From NCBI GenBank assembly GCA_034770075.1, contig CM068379.1:14510922-14574921 (forward strand): a stretch of DNA of 64,000 nt, in the 5' to 3' direction. Below are positions 1 to 11,657 of the stretch, piece by piece. Position numbers and translations under genes: made by a program. Position 1 is the first letter of the stretch. Each line of letters starts with the position of its first letter. The notes beneath the pieces were generated by a model that was given only the letters and a program-made list of their open reading frames with translations, did no database searches and had not been told where the DNA came from. The DNA comes from Aralia elata (lineage: Eukaryota; Streptophyta; Magnoliopsida; Apiales; Araliaceae).

Positions 1-1
1 T

Positions 2-40
2 TTAGACAAATCTGATGGCCCCGAGAGATTATGGTGGTGA
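2..40 (+). CDS. Possible C-terminal end of an upstream gene (partial)
   Basis: Frame 2 from the window edge reads LDKSDGPERLWW and then TGA. This is followed by a purine-rich and then T-rich stretch that could be a 3' UTR. Only 12 codons are visible and I do not recognise the family. The higher GC of the first 80 bases compared with what follows is the main reason to suspect coding sequence. It could equally be untranslated sequence or chance. Confidence 0.22.
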   Translation, partial: LDKSDGPERLWW

Positions 41-1035
41 CTGAAACAACCAGGAGGAGAAGAAGAGGTTCAGTTTCATTTCAGTTTTTACAATTTCTAG
101 TAATTTTTAATTTTTGAGAATATAATTTTTTTCCCCTTTTTTTACATCTATGATCTATATACATGTATATAGATTTATAGTATATGTATATAGACAAGTA
201 CATGGATAAGAAGAGATGAATGAGGGATAAATAGGGTGACGTGGATAGCTAGTAGGGGGCATACACTCTCTGTTTTTTTGGCTTTTTTTCTTTCTTTTTT
301 TTTATTTTAGAAGAAAAAGGCATTATATTAACACAAAATGTATATACGAATTGAACATAATTTTTAATTATTTTAAGTTTTAGGATAAAATGCACCTCTA
401 AATTTAAATTATAATTATAGTAACTTCTTGCAAATCTCTCCTCTCGGCAAATGGAACACAAGTTTTAAATCATATAAAAATGCAAATACATTTTGATCGA
501 AATACGAACACATTTTGATCAAAATACAAACACGTTTTAATTTTGTAGATAAAAAAAAGGTTGAATTTATTATTTATAAATAATGTTTTAAAACTTGATT
601 GAATCGGATGGATGAATTGGGATTTGATCTTAGGAGTCGAATTTCAATCTATCCAAAACTTAATTATTAAGTTTCATATAATTTTTGTGTAACGGTGATA
701 TAAATTGTTGTAACCCTTTCAAAATGTGAGAAAATATCAATCTAAAAGTGTTGATTTTACATATATTTTATGAAATAAAATTGTATGGAAAAAAAGTAAT
801 GGAAGGAATACATATAAGCAAAGTAAGTTATGTATGAAAGGATAAAGAAATATAGCATTGTGGATAAGATCATCCATGGGAGATAGTTAAATGCAAAGAT
901 TTAGGATAAGGCCTAATAAAGTAATTGGTGCCTTTAAACATTGCAAGTTGGATTAGATAAAATGACGACAAACTAATACGATTACAAATATTTGGATCAA
1001 GCTAACGATTATTCATAAGAGTTATCACACACGCA

Positions 1036-1080
<45 letters not shown>

Positions 1081-2451
1081 CAACATGTTTTATAAATAAT
1101 TAGTATAACTTTTAAGTAATTTTTATTTTGCACAATAAAAATCTGACGGATGATACTAAATAAAATGACAAAAAGGAGTACATAGAGCTTCCAACACTCC
1201 AATTGTTGTCACCCTCGAATCAGTTATTTGTTTATTTTGAAATTTCTTGAAGTTAAAATGAGTGTTAAATATTTTTCAATATTTAAAAAATTAAAATTTG
1301 ACGCAGCAACGGTATATATATGAACGGTATTAAGATTATGATACGTCCTTAAAATAAGGATAATAATATTCAATATAAGTACTTTATTATCATAACATTA
1401 TTTATATATAAATTGGCGGTACATGAAACGGTAGTGTTATAAGAAAATATAATTATTTTCTACATTCTTTCTTAATTCCAACAATATTCATTTTTCCAAA
1501 TTTCCTAAACTTCTAAAAGTCAAAACATAAGAGTGCGTATGTTCTTACAAAGTTTTTAAGAAAAAAAAAGTGTTTTAAATTTTTTAGCTTCATAAACTTT
1601 TGATTAAGAATTGTTTGTGGCTCCTCTTTCTTGTTTGGCAGAGTTTTACGGTATACTGAAAATATTTTTAAATTTAATTTAAGTATTGATTAGTGTTTGA
1701 TGACTTTTCAAAAGCAGTTATATCGAGTAAATATTAGGGCTCCAAAGCACTTTTGGCGCAAACAAAGTATATAAATGTTAGTATTAAATTGTTGAGGAAT
1801 AATAAGATACTTTTATCATAAATATACTTTTGTCAAATACTCTAAACTTAAAAATATCTCATTTCACCGCTCCGTAACAGGTGGCAGAAGAAAGATTTTT
1901 ACTCAGTGAGAATTTAATACAAAAAATTATAAAAAAATAAAGAACAATAATAAATTTTAAAAAGGTTAAATATGTTAATATCAATTATTATTTTTGCACA
2001 AAAACGTTTCAAATAAGTAATTTATAATAATCCTCTTCATGTTCTCATATATTAAAACCTTTTCAAAATAAACTCATTGTCAATAGTAGTAAAGATGTAT
2101 TTTTCTATCTACGTGACAAACAAGAATTCATCTACTCATCTCTCATCCTATTACGCAATGACGCTGAAAATGCTCTTTCAACGTTTGCAGTTGTAACTAG
2201 GTAAGATTAATAACAACTTCACTACCAAATAAACAATTTAAGGCTCAAAGAATGGAAAGCTTCAATTTAAAAAATTAAAAAATAAAATAAAAAACAAAAA
2301 CAAAAAATAAAAGCTAGTAACAATTTAACAACTACTACTTAATTAACAAGATGAATAAATATTGTAGTGAGTTTTCAATTCAAATGAAATCAATAATTAT
2401 TTACATACTGAGTAGAATAATTGAAATTTCTTAATGTATAAGACTCTAGAG
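41..2451. other. Intergenic AT-rich DNA
   Basis: I see no gene in this stretch. It holds a short imperfect minisatellite near 480-540 (a unit like ACATTTTGATCAAAATACAA) and an AT microsatellite at about 1039-1078. Around 1617-1890 there is a block whose right end resembles the one ending near 17990 (both contain a variant of CTCTAAACTTAAAA followed by a TCTCACC-like segment). That may be a shared non-autonomous DNA element, but its ends are unclear. Confidence 0.5.
1039..1078. repeat. (AT)n microsatellite
   Basis: About 20 uninterrupted AT dinucleotides follow an ACACGCACGC lead-in. Other AT runs of similar kind lie at about 10643-10681, 31183-31207, 47402-47432 and 48711-48750. Confidence 0.95.
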
Positions 2452-3785
2452 TGTTGTTTTCCAAATGCACTTAAAGATCTAGAAGGAGAGTTGAATAGAT
2501 CATTTTAAAAAATTTCTTTTTTAAAGAGTATTACCAACTTATAAATTAAGCAGGTTAATTTAATTATGCACAGCAGAATGATAATTTGAAAATCTCCTTT
2601 CAAAGATTTAGGAAAGTCACAGTTCTAAATTTAGCAATCAAATGTGGAACTAAGTCACAAGTTAAATCGTAGAGTACTGAAAGTAATAAACAGGAAAGTA
2701 AATACTGAAAGTAAATGAGACAAGATATTTTAAGTGGTTCGGATAACAAATATCTCTTAGTCCACTCTTGTACTCCTCGAATAGGAAATCCACTAAGGAT
2801 GAGGTGATCACTAAGATCTGTTCACAAAGAACAATTACAACAACTAAATCACAAAGATTCCATCAAGTCACTTAGACTTGGAAAAATCATTAAGACTAGG
2901 TTACTAGGACCGGTTCACTCAGAACCCTTCAAATCACTTAGACTTGAATACAAAGGTCACTAAGACATGATTACAAAGGTCACTAAGACCTGAATAGTCA
3001 CAGAATGAATAAGGTGTTTTAGGGTGCAACTAAGTTGTTTTAAGATCAACACAGAATGACTTAGTAGCAGAACAAGATGTTCTAGATCTTCAAGATCGTA
3101 GAGTAGAGCTTTGAGAGTTTGACAGCAATTCAACTTGTTTGATTATCTTGTTTGTTCGTTCATTACTGTTGGATTGAATCTGCATGCCTCTTATAGTCGT
3201 CTTCGAGATTATCCCGTTTGAAAGTTGTCATTGCTCATTTAATGCTCCAATCCTAGAAGATCTCTAATTGTTGTCTTTTGGGAGAGTATGTGTCAGCTTG
3301 CTTTCGGCTGTGACATGTCACATTAGACTTCTGCAGTGACTTGCACGTGGGTCGTTGTCACTTCACCTAATTAGCTATTTAGACATACTTTGATATGATC
3401 TTCTTTTCAAACTTTAAGATGTTCAACAACTATTTTGGGATCTTCACTCTTCGAGTCTTGACAGTGTCAGTTCAATGTCAGAGCTGATATACTTTACGAT
3501 TTTCCTAATCGTAGAGTATCTAGCTAGGCGACTTTACGATTGGTAAGCTCTACGATCCATAAGCTCTACAATCTTCAATGAGCTCTACGTTTTCTTTTAG
3601 ACTCTACGGTCTTCAATGATCTTTGATAGACTTTACGGTCTTCAACGAGCTCTACAATCTTTGACAAACTCTACGGTCTTCAATGAGCTCTACAATCTTT
3701 AGTAAACTCTACAATCTTTAACTTGCTTTACGATCTCTGAGTAAACAGCTATACGATCTTTGGCAGAATCTGTGATCTTCACTAT

Positions 3786-6185
3786 TGTGACGCCCCCAAA
3801 ATAGGTCCACACAACTTATTTTTAGTCGCCAAATTACATACTATAAAATTCAAATACAAATTTTTCTATTTTCAACTATTAAATTGTCGTGTAAAATACG
3901 ACTATACACATACTGTGAGTTTCAATACAAATATTATAATGTATCTAGTACAATAATATTCACATCCAACTTAAGTTCTCAATACAATTATTGTCACATT
4001 ATTTTATAACATATTGAGATATTTCTATAGTTTCGGACTATCACTCCATTTCTTTGCTAGTCCCAACTACACTCTCATTTTCTAAGAAGAACAATGGAAC
4101 AAAACTGAAAAGGGTGAGCTCAATTAGCCCAGTAAAAAATATCATGACTAAAATAATGAAAAATAAATCATCTTTAGCCTTCAACAATGATAAATCAAAT
4201 ATTTAAAAATAATATAAGTTTTCAACGATAACTGCAGTGGAACAAGCAATCTATTAGAAGAGTTAAGTAGACTATAATGTCTACTATCTTCTACAATTTA
4301 AAAGTTCACTATCAATATTTTATTCATGTAACACCAATCAACAGTTCATGTTCATAATTATGCAAATTAACAGTTTATCTTTGCACTACGGGTCAAAGAT
4401 ATTCATTTGTAATACCATAGTCATGATCATGTCAAACACCAGTCCATCTTTGCACTACAGGCCAAAGAGAACTTTCACCACAAATCTTTGCCTGTAACTA
4501 AATAAGGTTCACAATTCAACTATAACGTGTAAAACACAATAGAATGATTCAGGTGAAAAGATAGTAGATGGAACACAAACTAATAAGGATATTCTACTAA
4601 TTTCAAGAATTTTCACCATTTAATAATAAGGTTATGGAAACAAATAATAATTTTTTACCATAAATGGAGGAGTATGAAAGAAAACGATATCATTTACGAG
4701 TATGAAAGAAAATGATATCATTTACGAGTATTAAAGAAAATGATATCCTTTACCTTAGTAGGAGACTAGATCTGACTGGTATAAAATAGATTATCTTGAG
4801 AAGATCTTGCACTATTAGTTATGCTCGAAGTATCCTTATACTCAAAAGAAATACTCACAATATTATAAAAAAAAGAATTTTGTGTTTTCGATGTGATCTT
4901 CATTACTCAACTGAGCAACCTATTTATAGGAAAATGCTTAACACACCAAGTTTGACTAATCCAACGTCTGAGCAATGAACGGAGAAAATTTTGTCCGTGG
5001 AAATTTCCGTCGGCAGAAAATTTATTTATTTTTATATAATATTCTAATAAAACAAATAACTTTATATATAATATAATATATTATAATTATATTCAAATAA
5101 AACAAATAACTTTATATATATTATAAAAAGTTTTCTGTCTTATTACTATTATTATAATAATATAATAAATAATAAAATTTTACTGATTAAGACAAGTCGC
5201 TTCCTCAGAAGGAAAAAGAAAATAAAGAACCACGTTCTGAAATTTTTTGGCTAGTTTGATAAAATAAGTGGGTCTCACAGAAGAAAAATCAACCATCAGG
5301 CAATCAAATTTTGACAAAGTATGAGTGATGGGTCCCACCGGAGAAGTAAGCCAAACGTGTAACCAATGTATCATGCTAAATCCCTCTATTTAAAATTAAA
5401 AAATTGAACAAATATCTATCACACATCATTTATTATCCTTATCTTTAATCAACACATTTTATTCATCACTTATTCACACATTTTCAATCTTTTAATAAGT
5501 ATTCACAATTAATATTACATAGTCACAATATTGACAACCAGATCGTTTCTAGGAAATATGGGGTCTTCCGTAGAAAAGACGCGCAATTAAATAACTCCTT
5601 TTCTCGACAGAACTTTTAGACATTGCCAATAATGCTAACTGGTTTAATAATATCATATCAAATAATATAAGTTATTGTTCCGTGATCTAATAATATGACA
5701 TACTGTGCATATGTTACTGTAACAATTATTGAGTTAAAATACTATACAATTACTACTGTATCAATTATTGAATTAATAATATGAAATATTGTGCAATACC
5801 GCGCAATACCGTGCAATACCGTGTGCTACTGTAGAATACCGCGTGCTATTATTCTTTTATTACGGGGTATTTCAACAGTTACAGGTAATAGTATCGTTGA
5901 TAATTTTGTTATAAAAAGTTATTTCTGTCGTTTTCAGTATCCAACAATTAGTCGTTGTGGGGCTCACCAATGATTGGTTATTTTGGCGGCGTCGTACTTT
6001 ACCGAATATAATATTTCCCGATAGAAATAATATTTTCCGACAAAAATAATACTCCCTGACATATTGTTTATTTCTTATAATTAGCACATATCACTCATAA
6101 CTATAATATTTATTAAATCAACACCTTACTATTTAGAATAATATTAAAAAGTTAAATCTTATTCATAAAAAGTTGGGATCTTACA
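3786..6185 (-). mobile_element. Gypsy-like solo LTR (2.4 kb) with 5-bp target duplication
   Basis: The boundaries are TGTGACGCCCCC at 3786 and GGGATCTTACA ending at 6185. Perfect ACTAT direct repeats flank it (3781-3785 and 6186-6190). The end pattern matches the two LTRs at 20570-28354 and 22453-26479, in which the LTR starts TGTAATGACCC-like and ends GGGGGCGTTACA. By that comparison this copy points to the minus strand. It contains a 28-bp minisatellite and a GTGCAATACC repeat (about 5791-5820), and no retroviral coding domains. It sits inside the copia-like LTR and is therefore younger. Confidence 0.78.
4670..4753. repeat. 28-bp minisatellite, three units
   Basis: Three consecutive 28-bp units begin GAGTATGAAAGAAAA and differ at only a few bases (4670-4697, 4698-4725, 4726-4753). 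They lie inside the gypsy-like solo LTR. Confidence 0.95.
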
Positions 6186-6595
6186 ACTATATTTTACGAT
6201 CTCTTAACAAACTGCTCTACGATCTTCAATATGCTTTACGATCTCTTGGCAGACTCTGCGATATTCACTATGCTTGTTGCTGTAGTTCTACAATCATCAG
6301 TCAGCTCTACGATCTTTGAGTATTCATTGTTATTGCTCTACGAACTCCAGCTTTTGAGCAGTTAGCTCTACGATCTTAGACTGCTTCACTATTTTGCTCT
6401 ACGATTATTTCCTGACTTAGTTTTATACTAAGTACTCACTCTACAAACGTTGAATGTTGGATCAACCTAACAAGTTTGATCTCTATTCTAAATTCTTTTA
6501 CATTAATTTCATTATAAAGATTTCATAAAAATTATTGGCTACAAATATACATTATATCATCATCAAATCAAATATGTATTTGTTCTAACATAGAA

Positions 6596-9121
6596 TATCT
6601 TACTTTCTAATTTGTTAAAGTGAAATGAACAGTAGGTAGTGAATTTTTTTTTTCTCTAGAAATTGAATAATGAACAATTGAATATAAACTCAAGAATTTG
6701 AGTTTATATTATTTAAAAAATTTGAGTCATTAGTCCCTGCGTAATATTACTAATATGTCATATACTTAAAAAAATAAAATTCAATCAGTGGCCAAGTGTG
6801 GCTCCGCCCCTGTCCGCAACTACGCCAAATTGTCGTACAAGCACAAAATTTTCGTTTTAATAATTGAAGTACTGAGTAATATTGACCAACATCTCAACAA
6901 CATTTATAACAAGAAACACATGTTTATTCTTATACAGCCCCACGTAGTGAATCCTAATCCATTCAAATGTCAAACACAATTTGGTTTCAGCAATAGACCT
7001 GCTTTTAGATATATAATAAGTTGAATTCTGTAGATGTCATGGGGTGGTAGAAATAATTAAATAACAGAAGCCTTTGAGAAATAACTTGAGATAAATCGCA
7101 TTGATTTTAATTCTCATATTTAGAGTCAAAATTATCTATCAAAAAGTTAATGAAAATCCAGAGGGCCTAAGCCTTGACCATTCTCATGTACACTTTTTAA
7201 TGTACAAATAAATAAGAAGAGAGAAGAGGAAAAGTACTTTTTATAGACTTCTACTTAATTTTGAACTCTAAATTTTTATACATTGAAAATATAAGAAAAC
7301 ATATTATGAATAAATAATTATTAATATTGATAAATATATTATATATATATATATATTATAAAATATATTAACGATTAAACTTCAGTTACCATTTCTATTT
7401 CATATAAGAGATCTTTAGTTAATTAATATTGTAAAATCAATTCTGAATTATATATTAGCGATTAAAATTTAGTTAATTAATTTTAAAATTAAAAGTCATA
7501 ATGGTAACTCATTGTTTTATTACAATTCTATTCCTAAATAACTATATATTAAAAGCATATAAAAATATTATGACTAAATAGTAATTAGTATTAAAAAACT
7601 TAATATGTATATCAAAAGAAATTAATGCATGATTAAATTTTAGTTTTCAATTTTATCATAGTAGTAACTTAGTATTCTATAACAATTTTATTCCTTATAA
7701 GATTTATTTAGCTCATAAATTATACTATTTCATCTTTTTGAACAAATTTTATAGACATTCTAATAGCAATAATAAGTTAATTTATAATAGCAATAATATT
7801 TATAATCATTATATATAAAATGAATAAAAAATAAAAATTTATGTTATTTAAAAAAACAAACTCATATTTGTACAGGACACTTAGCTACTTATTAATAAAG
7901 TATTTATATTAAAAAAAATTATTATTATTTGAATAATATATTATAATTCTAATACTGATCATGTTTTTATCGTCTGTGTATTGTATCAAATTTAAACTTA
8001 AATATATACCGTGAATTAATTTAAATATCCCTATCTTTACTATAATCTTTTAACACGAGTGGAAGTGTGGTAGGGAGGGACTACACTAACACGTAGCTCG
8101 AATATAACTTAAAGTAAGGCATATTTTTTGTGTTCAAATAAATTATATATATATATATTTTAAGAAAATTAAAAATAAACATTCTTTTAAGATAAGACTT
8201 CAGCTTTTGGTATTTTGAGAAGTCACTAAAATGGAACATAAATTGATGAAAAGTCCAATGGCTATAATTTATTCCTGGATACTTGCGTAGGTCATAAGCC
8301 TGTCAGTGTCATTATACTGGTGATCAATGTTAAGTAAGGATTCCAGCCAATAGTTTTATCATAGGGACACATTAGTCCTTTTCCCATCATGCCCATTCTT
8401 GCAAATTTATTTTACTTTTAAGTGCAACTGGTGGATGCACATATATTCTATTCAACTTTATTTTCCTTGCAATTTTATGGTGCAACCACCTCTCCCTTCT
8501 CACCAGACACCAGGGCTTATCCACTTGGGAAAATGAGGGTCAAGGAGTTTCAAATTTTCATATCAATAATATAAAGAAAAATAAAAATACTTGGGTGACA
8601 TTGGGAGCCACATTCTCTATTCCTTAGACAATTCATCGGATGCACACAGTACCTCATAGGTGGAATAAGTCCAAATTATAATATGTTTTGGTCGCTTAAA
8701 AATACAAAAAAATAAAAAATAGTTACAAAATCATCAAAGTAAATATACATTAGAATCGTCGTTCATAAAGTAATTCATTTTCCCTAATAACTACGTAAAC
8801 CAACAGATGCACACAATGCTCAGAAAGTCAGATACACACTATTTTCACATGTATTTTTGATATTTTTACATGATTTTCTATCACATGAAGGTGAGGCTCA
8901 CTTTATGCTCATGTAAGAAATGACTATATGAAAATATCAAAAACACACATAAAAATATCAATTTCCTATAAATTTAAATACAATATGTTTCAGTCATTTG
9001 ACTTATTGAAGATACACAGAGAAAAAATGATACTAGATTCATCAAAGTGAATGTACACTAAATATGGCAACCCTTTTCCCTAAAAAGTACAAAACTAGTG
9101 AATACAAACAGAGAAGGGAAA
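6596..9121. other. Intergenic AT-rich DNA
   Basis: I see no supportable gene. The stretch from 7200 to 8200 is extremely AT-rich with short AT microsatellites. From 8200 to 8560 the composition is more balanced, but there is no long open frame and no recognisable protein. Confidence 0.5.
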
Positions 9122-9131
9122 CTTTAAGCAA

Positions 9132-9391
9132 GAGTCCTTCTAGGGAGCCCGGGAAGGGTGACCGGCCTTGGAGCCTAGGAATTTTTTTTTTTTTGTTTTT
9201 TTGTATTCACTCCCAAATAATATGTGTAACTCTGTTTTTGATATGTATCCAAATCACACTTAAATCACTGTTTTTTTTAAAAAAAATCAATTTCAATAAA
9301 TCACATAAATTATTTGGGAGTGAAAACAAAAAAAAATAAAATTCCCGGGCTCCAAGGCCGATCACCATTCCCGAGCTCCCTAGAATTATTC
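9132..9391. mobile_element. MULE-type MITE (260 bp) with 10-bp target duplication
   Basis: Long terminal inverted repeats run inward from both ends. They include TTCTAGGGAGC, then GGCCTTGGAGCC, then a T-rich tract and CACTCCCAAATAAT, each found in reverse complement at the other end. The direct repeat CTTTAAGCAA flanks the element at 9122-9131 and 9392-9401. A 9-11 bp target duplication with long TIRs is typical of Mutator-like elements. It is too short to encode a transposase, so it is non-autonomous. Small open frames on both strands here are artefacts of the inverted repeat. Confidence 0.85.
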
Positions 9392-9401
9392 CTTTAAGCA
9401 A

Positions 9402-9695
9402 ACATCATCTTGCTCAAGAAAAAATACAACACAACAAAAATATCAAACTGAGTTGAGGCTACAGCCCAATATTACAAGGAAGCTCGAAATACTAACTAGC
9501 CAGCCCAATGCACCTAGTAGCCCACACCAAAATTCACAACTTGCTAAAAATTGAGCCTTCCATGAATACAAAAGCAGCCCAAACTTGAGGAAATTTATAG
9601 GTTTACAAACAACCACCAGTTTAAATTTCTTTCCCTAATACATGAATATGCATTTAAATCTCATATCTTATGGGAGAAAATACACATAATAAATA
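9402..9695. other. Intergenic, no gene seen
   Basis: This is a short stretch of mixed composition between two MITEs. I see no open frame or repeat worth naming. Confidence 0.4.
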
Positions 9696-9947
9696 CTCAT
9701 TTTGTTCTAAAATTAGAGTTATAATTTAATTTTTGAGGTATTAAACTTCAAATTAATGTGAATTTATTTAATTTTAGTTGCTACAATTATTATAATTGTA
9801 TAGTATATAACAAAAATTATTAATCACAAAATTTATTTCATTATAAATTTTTATGAATTTTTATGAGTCATACCAATTTTGAATTTAATATGCAGTCGTT
9901 TGACTTCAAAAGTCAAATTGTATCTCTAATTTTAGAAAAGAGGCAGT
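9696..9947. mobile_element. Stowaway-like MITE
   Basis: The left end CTCATTTTGTTCTAAAATTAGAG is mirrored by CTCTAATTTTAGAAAAGAGGCAG at the right, and TA dinucleotides lie on both sides. The 252-bp length, the TA target site and the variant of the CTCCCTCCGTTCC terminus fit the Tc1/mariner-derived Stowaway group. Confidence 0.7.
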
Positions 9948-10172
9948 TATACATTCATACTAACTGGACAGTTTGGTTTCTGATAAGATTCAAAAAATGC
10001 AGCTTCTTCTGCGGATCAAAGTTTTGCTTGTTTTGACCCATGTAATTCTTTTCAGTGGACTCCAGAAAGAAAACAGAACAAATTTTAAATTACTTTGTTA
10101 AAATATCAACCTCTAATTGAGCAAACCACATCTAATAAACTTGCAAAACTAGATATAAATATGATCCAGCCT

Positions 10173-10208
10173 CAAATAAGTTCCTCACACCAAATAAGTT
10201 CCTCACAC
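10173..10208. repeat. 18-bp exact tandem duplication
   Basis: CAAATAAGTTCCTCACAC occurs twice back to back. It abuts the SINE-like unit, and its AATAAGTTCCT core is repeated on that unit's far side. Confidence 0.9.
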
Positions 10209-10340
10209 CGATGAACTCTAGTTCAGTTGGTGTACTAGGTCTTTTACAAAGCAAAAGATTTTAGGTTCAATTCTTGACAGTGACCAAAATAAGGTGTGTA
10301 TGTTTAAATTCAGTCTAAATTATCCAAAAAAATAATAATA
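10209..10340 (+). mobile_element. tRNA-derived SINE-like element
   Basis: An A-box-like TAGTTCAGTTGG (near 10218) and a B-box-like AGGTTCAATTC (near 10263) are spaced as in a tRNA gene. They are followed by an unrelated body and an A/AAT-rich tail ending near 10340. AATAAGTTCCT occurs on both sides and would be the target duplication. The head does not fold as an intact tRNA, so this is a SINE-like retroposon and not a tRNA gene. Confidence 0.6.
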
Positions 10341-10640
10341 ATAAGTTCCTTATCTATGTTAAGCAAGAAAACTATAAATAGTTCAAATCAATGTTACATA
10401 CTTTTAAGTAATTTTATACAAACGGCACTACACACGCCAAAACCCCTCACCAAACAAATGATTAGATAACCTTGAAAAGTTAACCTTTTACGTTTAAAGT
10501 TAGAGGGGATGGTAACAATTGGCCAATTTTGAAAGTCTCAATGATAAACAGGGCTAAAGCGTAATAACTTAATGGTCAGTGCAGTTAGTTGGGAAGTTAG
10601 TTATTTTTGGTAACTTTCTTTTATCATTGAGTATGTACAT

Positions 10641-10682
<42 letters not shown>

Positions 10683-11657
10683 CTGTATTCTCCTTGTAAT
10701 GATTCATTAGAGGGTATCTCCATCATTGAGTTTAGGAACAGATTTGGAATCTTAAATTTCATGCTACCTTCTGCCAATTGATCAGGCATGTGACATCAAC
10801 AGGGCTCTTTTTTCACTGTTTGGTGTGCTTTGTTCCATGAGTCACGTGCTGGTTCACGTGATACCCAGATCAAAGTTCTCATAAAGTTCCAAACTTTTTC
10901 ACCGACCAGACGACCAAACAGGTTTGAACCACCAGTTTTCATGATCCAGTCACCTTGAAGTCTAAGCAAAGTCTTTTTCTTTCATCACTAAGAATATTAA
11001 CAGTAAAAAACAAGAACAAAGCATTAACAAGAATGTATAATAAACATCACCAAGAAAGTTGAAATTAAAACTATTTTAGTGTTGCTATGTATAATGATAA
11101 TTTTATATTTATATCAGAGTGTACAGAAGTGACTCACATATTACGTTTCTATTTTATTACTTAAAGTTCCATGTTGATCGCAATGTACATTCGACGTAAA
11201 ACTAGCCGACATATAAATCATTTCTCAAACTATTTTATTGAACAAAAACAAAAGGGAATGAAAACACTTTACATATTTACTGATGTACAAGACAGAACAG
11301 TTCAAACATCTCATTTAAAGAATACAGAAAAGGAAAGACAAGCAGTACTATATCCACAACACAACATAATCAAATAAATGATAAAAATGTTTACATTAAG
11401 CTAATTTCACCCCAAACCATTCCTAGGAGACAATAATGAATAACATCTGAAACAGAAAAATGAAGAAAAAAAGTTTACAAAGACAAGAAGTAAACCAACC
11501 CCATTGTTTGTTTATTCACTCTTCTCCAGTTGCACCTCAAACAAGAGTAGTTTCGAAGAAAAATGATCAAATGTGAAGCCGTTTTTGTTTCTTCATTTGC
11601 ATTGCTATGTAACTAAAATTCGTGTCTTTTTTGGTGTCACCAGCGCAAACTTTTATC
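10341..11657. other. Region downstream of the IQD gene, including its 3' UTR
   Basis: An AT microsatellite lies at about 10643-10681. The part nearest the gene (about 11480-11657) should be its 3' UTR. AATAAA on the minus strand at 11516-11511 is a candidate polyadenylation signal. Two ACGTG cores lie near 10843-10860, but they are about 0.8 kb beyond the gene's 3' end and cannot be tied to a gene. Confidence 0.4.

Larger units (their letters stand above)
3476..6440. repeat. Degenerate short tandem motif CTCTACGATCTT, split in two
   Basis: Variants of (G)CTCTACGATCTT or CTTTACGATCT recur every 20-35 bases from about 3476 to 3780, and again from about 6190 to 6410. The two blocks were one array before the gypsy-like LTR (3786-6185) inserted. 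The array lies inside the copia-like LTR. A second short motif, CACTAAGAC(C/T)TG, recurs between about 2860 and 3000. Confidence 0.75.
2452..6590 (-). mobile_element. Copia-like solo LTR, interrupted by a gypsy-like solo LTR
   Basis: Read on the minus strand the element starts TGTTAGAACA at 6590 and ends GGAAAACAACA at 2452, so it has TG...CA termini. The flanks are TAGAG (2447-2451) and TAGAA (6591-6595), a 5-bp target duplication with one mismatch. Just inside the minus-strand 3' end is a GATCTATTCAAC...CTTCTAGATC segment of the kind seen at the 3' end of many plant copia (SIRE/Maximus-type) LTRs. Removing the nested element (3786-6185) and its duplicated site leaves about 1.73 kb. No gag or pol coding sequence is present, so a solo LTR formed by LTR-LTR recombination is the simplest reading. 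The lineage call is from memory of the family and is less certain than the structure. Confidence 0.65.

Noticed and set aside
2860..3010. A CRISPR-like array because of the repeated CACTAAGAC segments
   Set aside because: The genome is a plant, the repeats are short and degenerate, the spacing is irregular, and the block lies inside an LTR.
10209..10290. A tRNA gene
   Set aside because: A- and B-box-like segments are present, but the stems do not pair as a cloverleaf, and an A-rich tail with flanking repeats marks it as a SINE-like unit.
10840..10862. A pair of ACGTG elements suggesting an ABA-responsive promoter
   Set aside because: They lie beyond the 3' end of the IQD gene, and no gene starts next to them in either direction.
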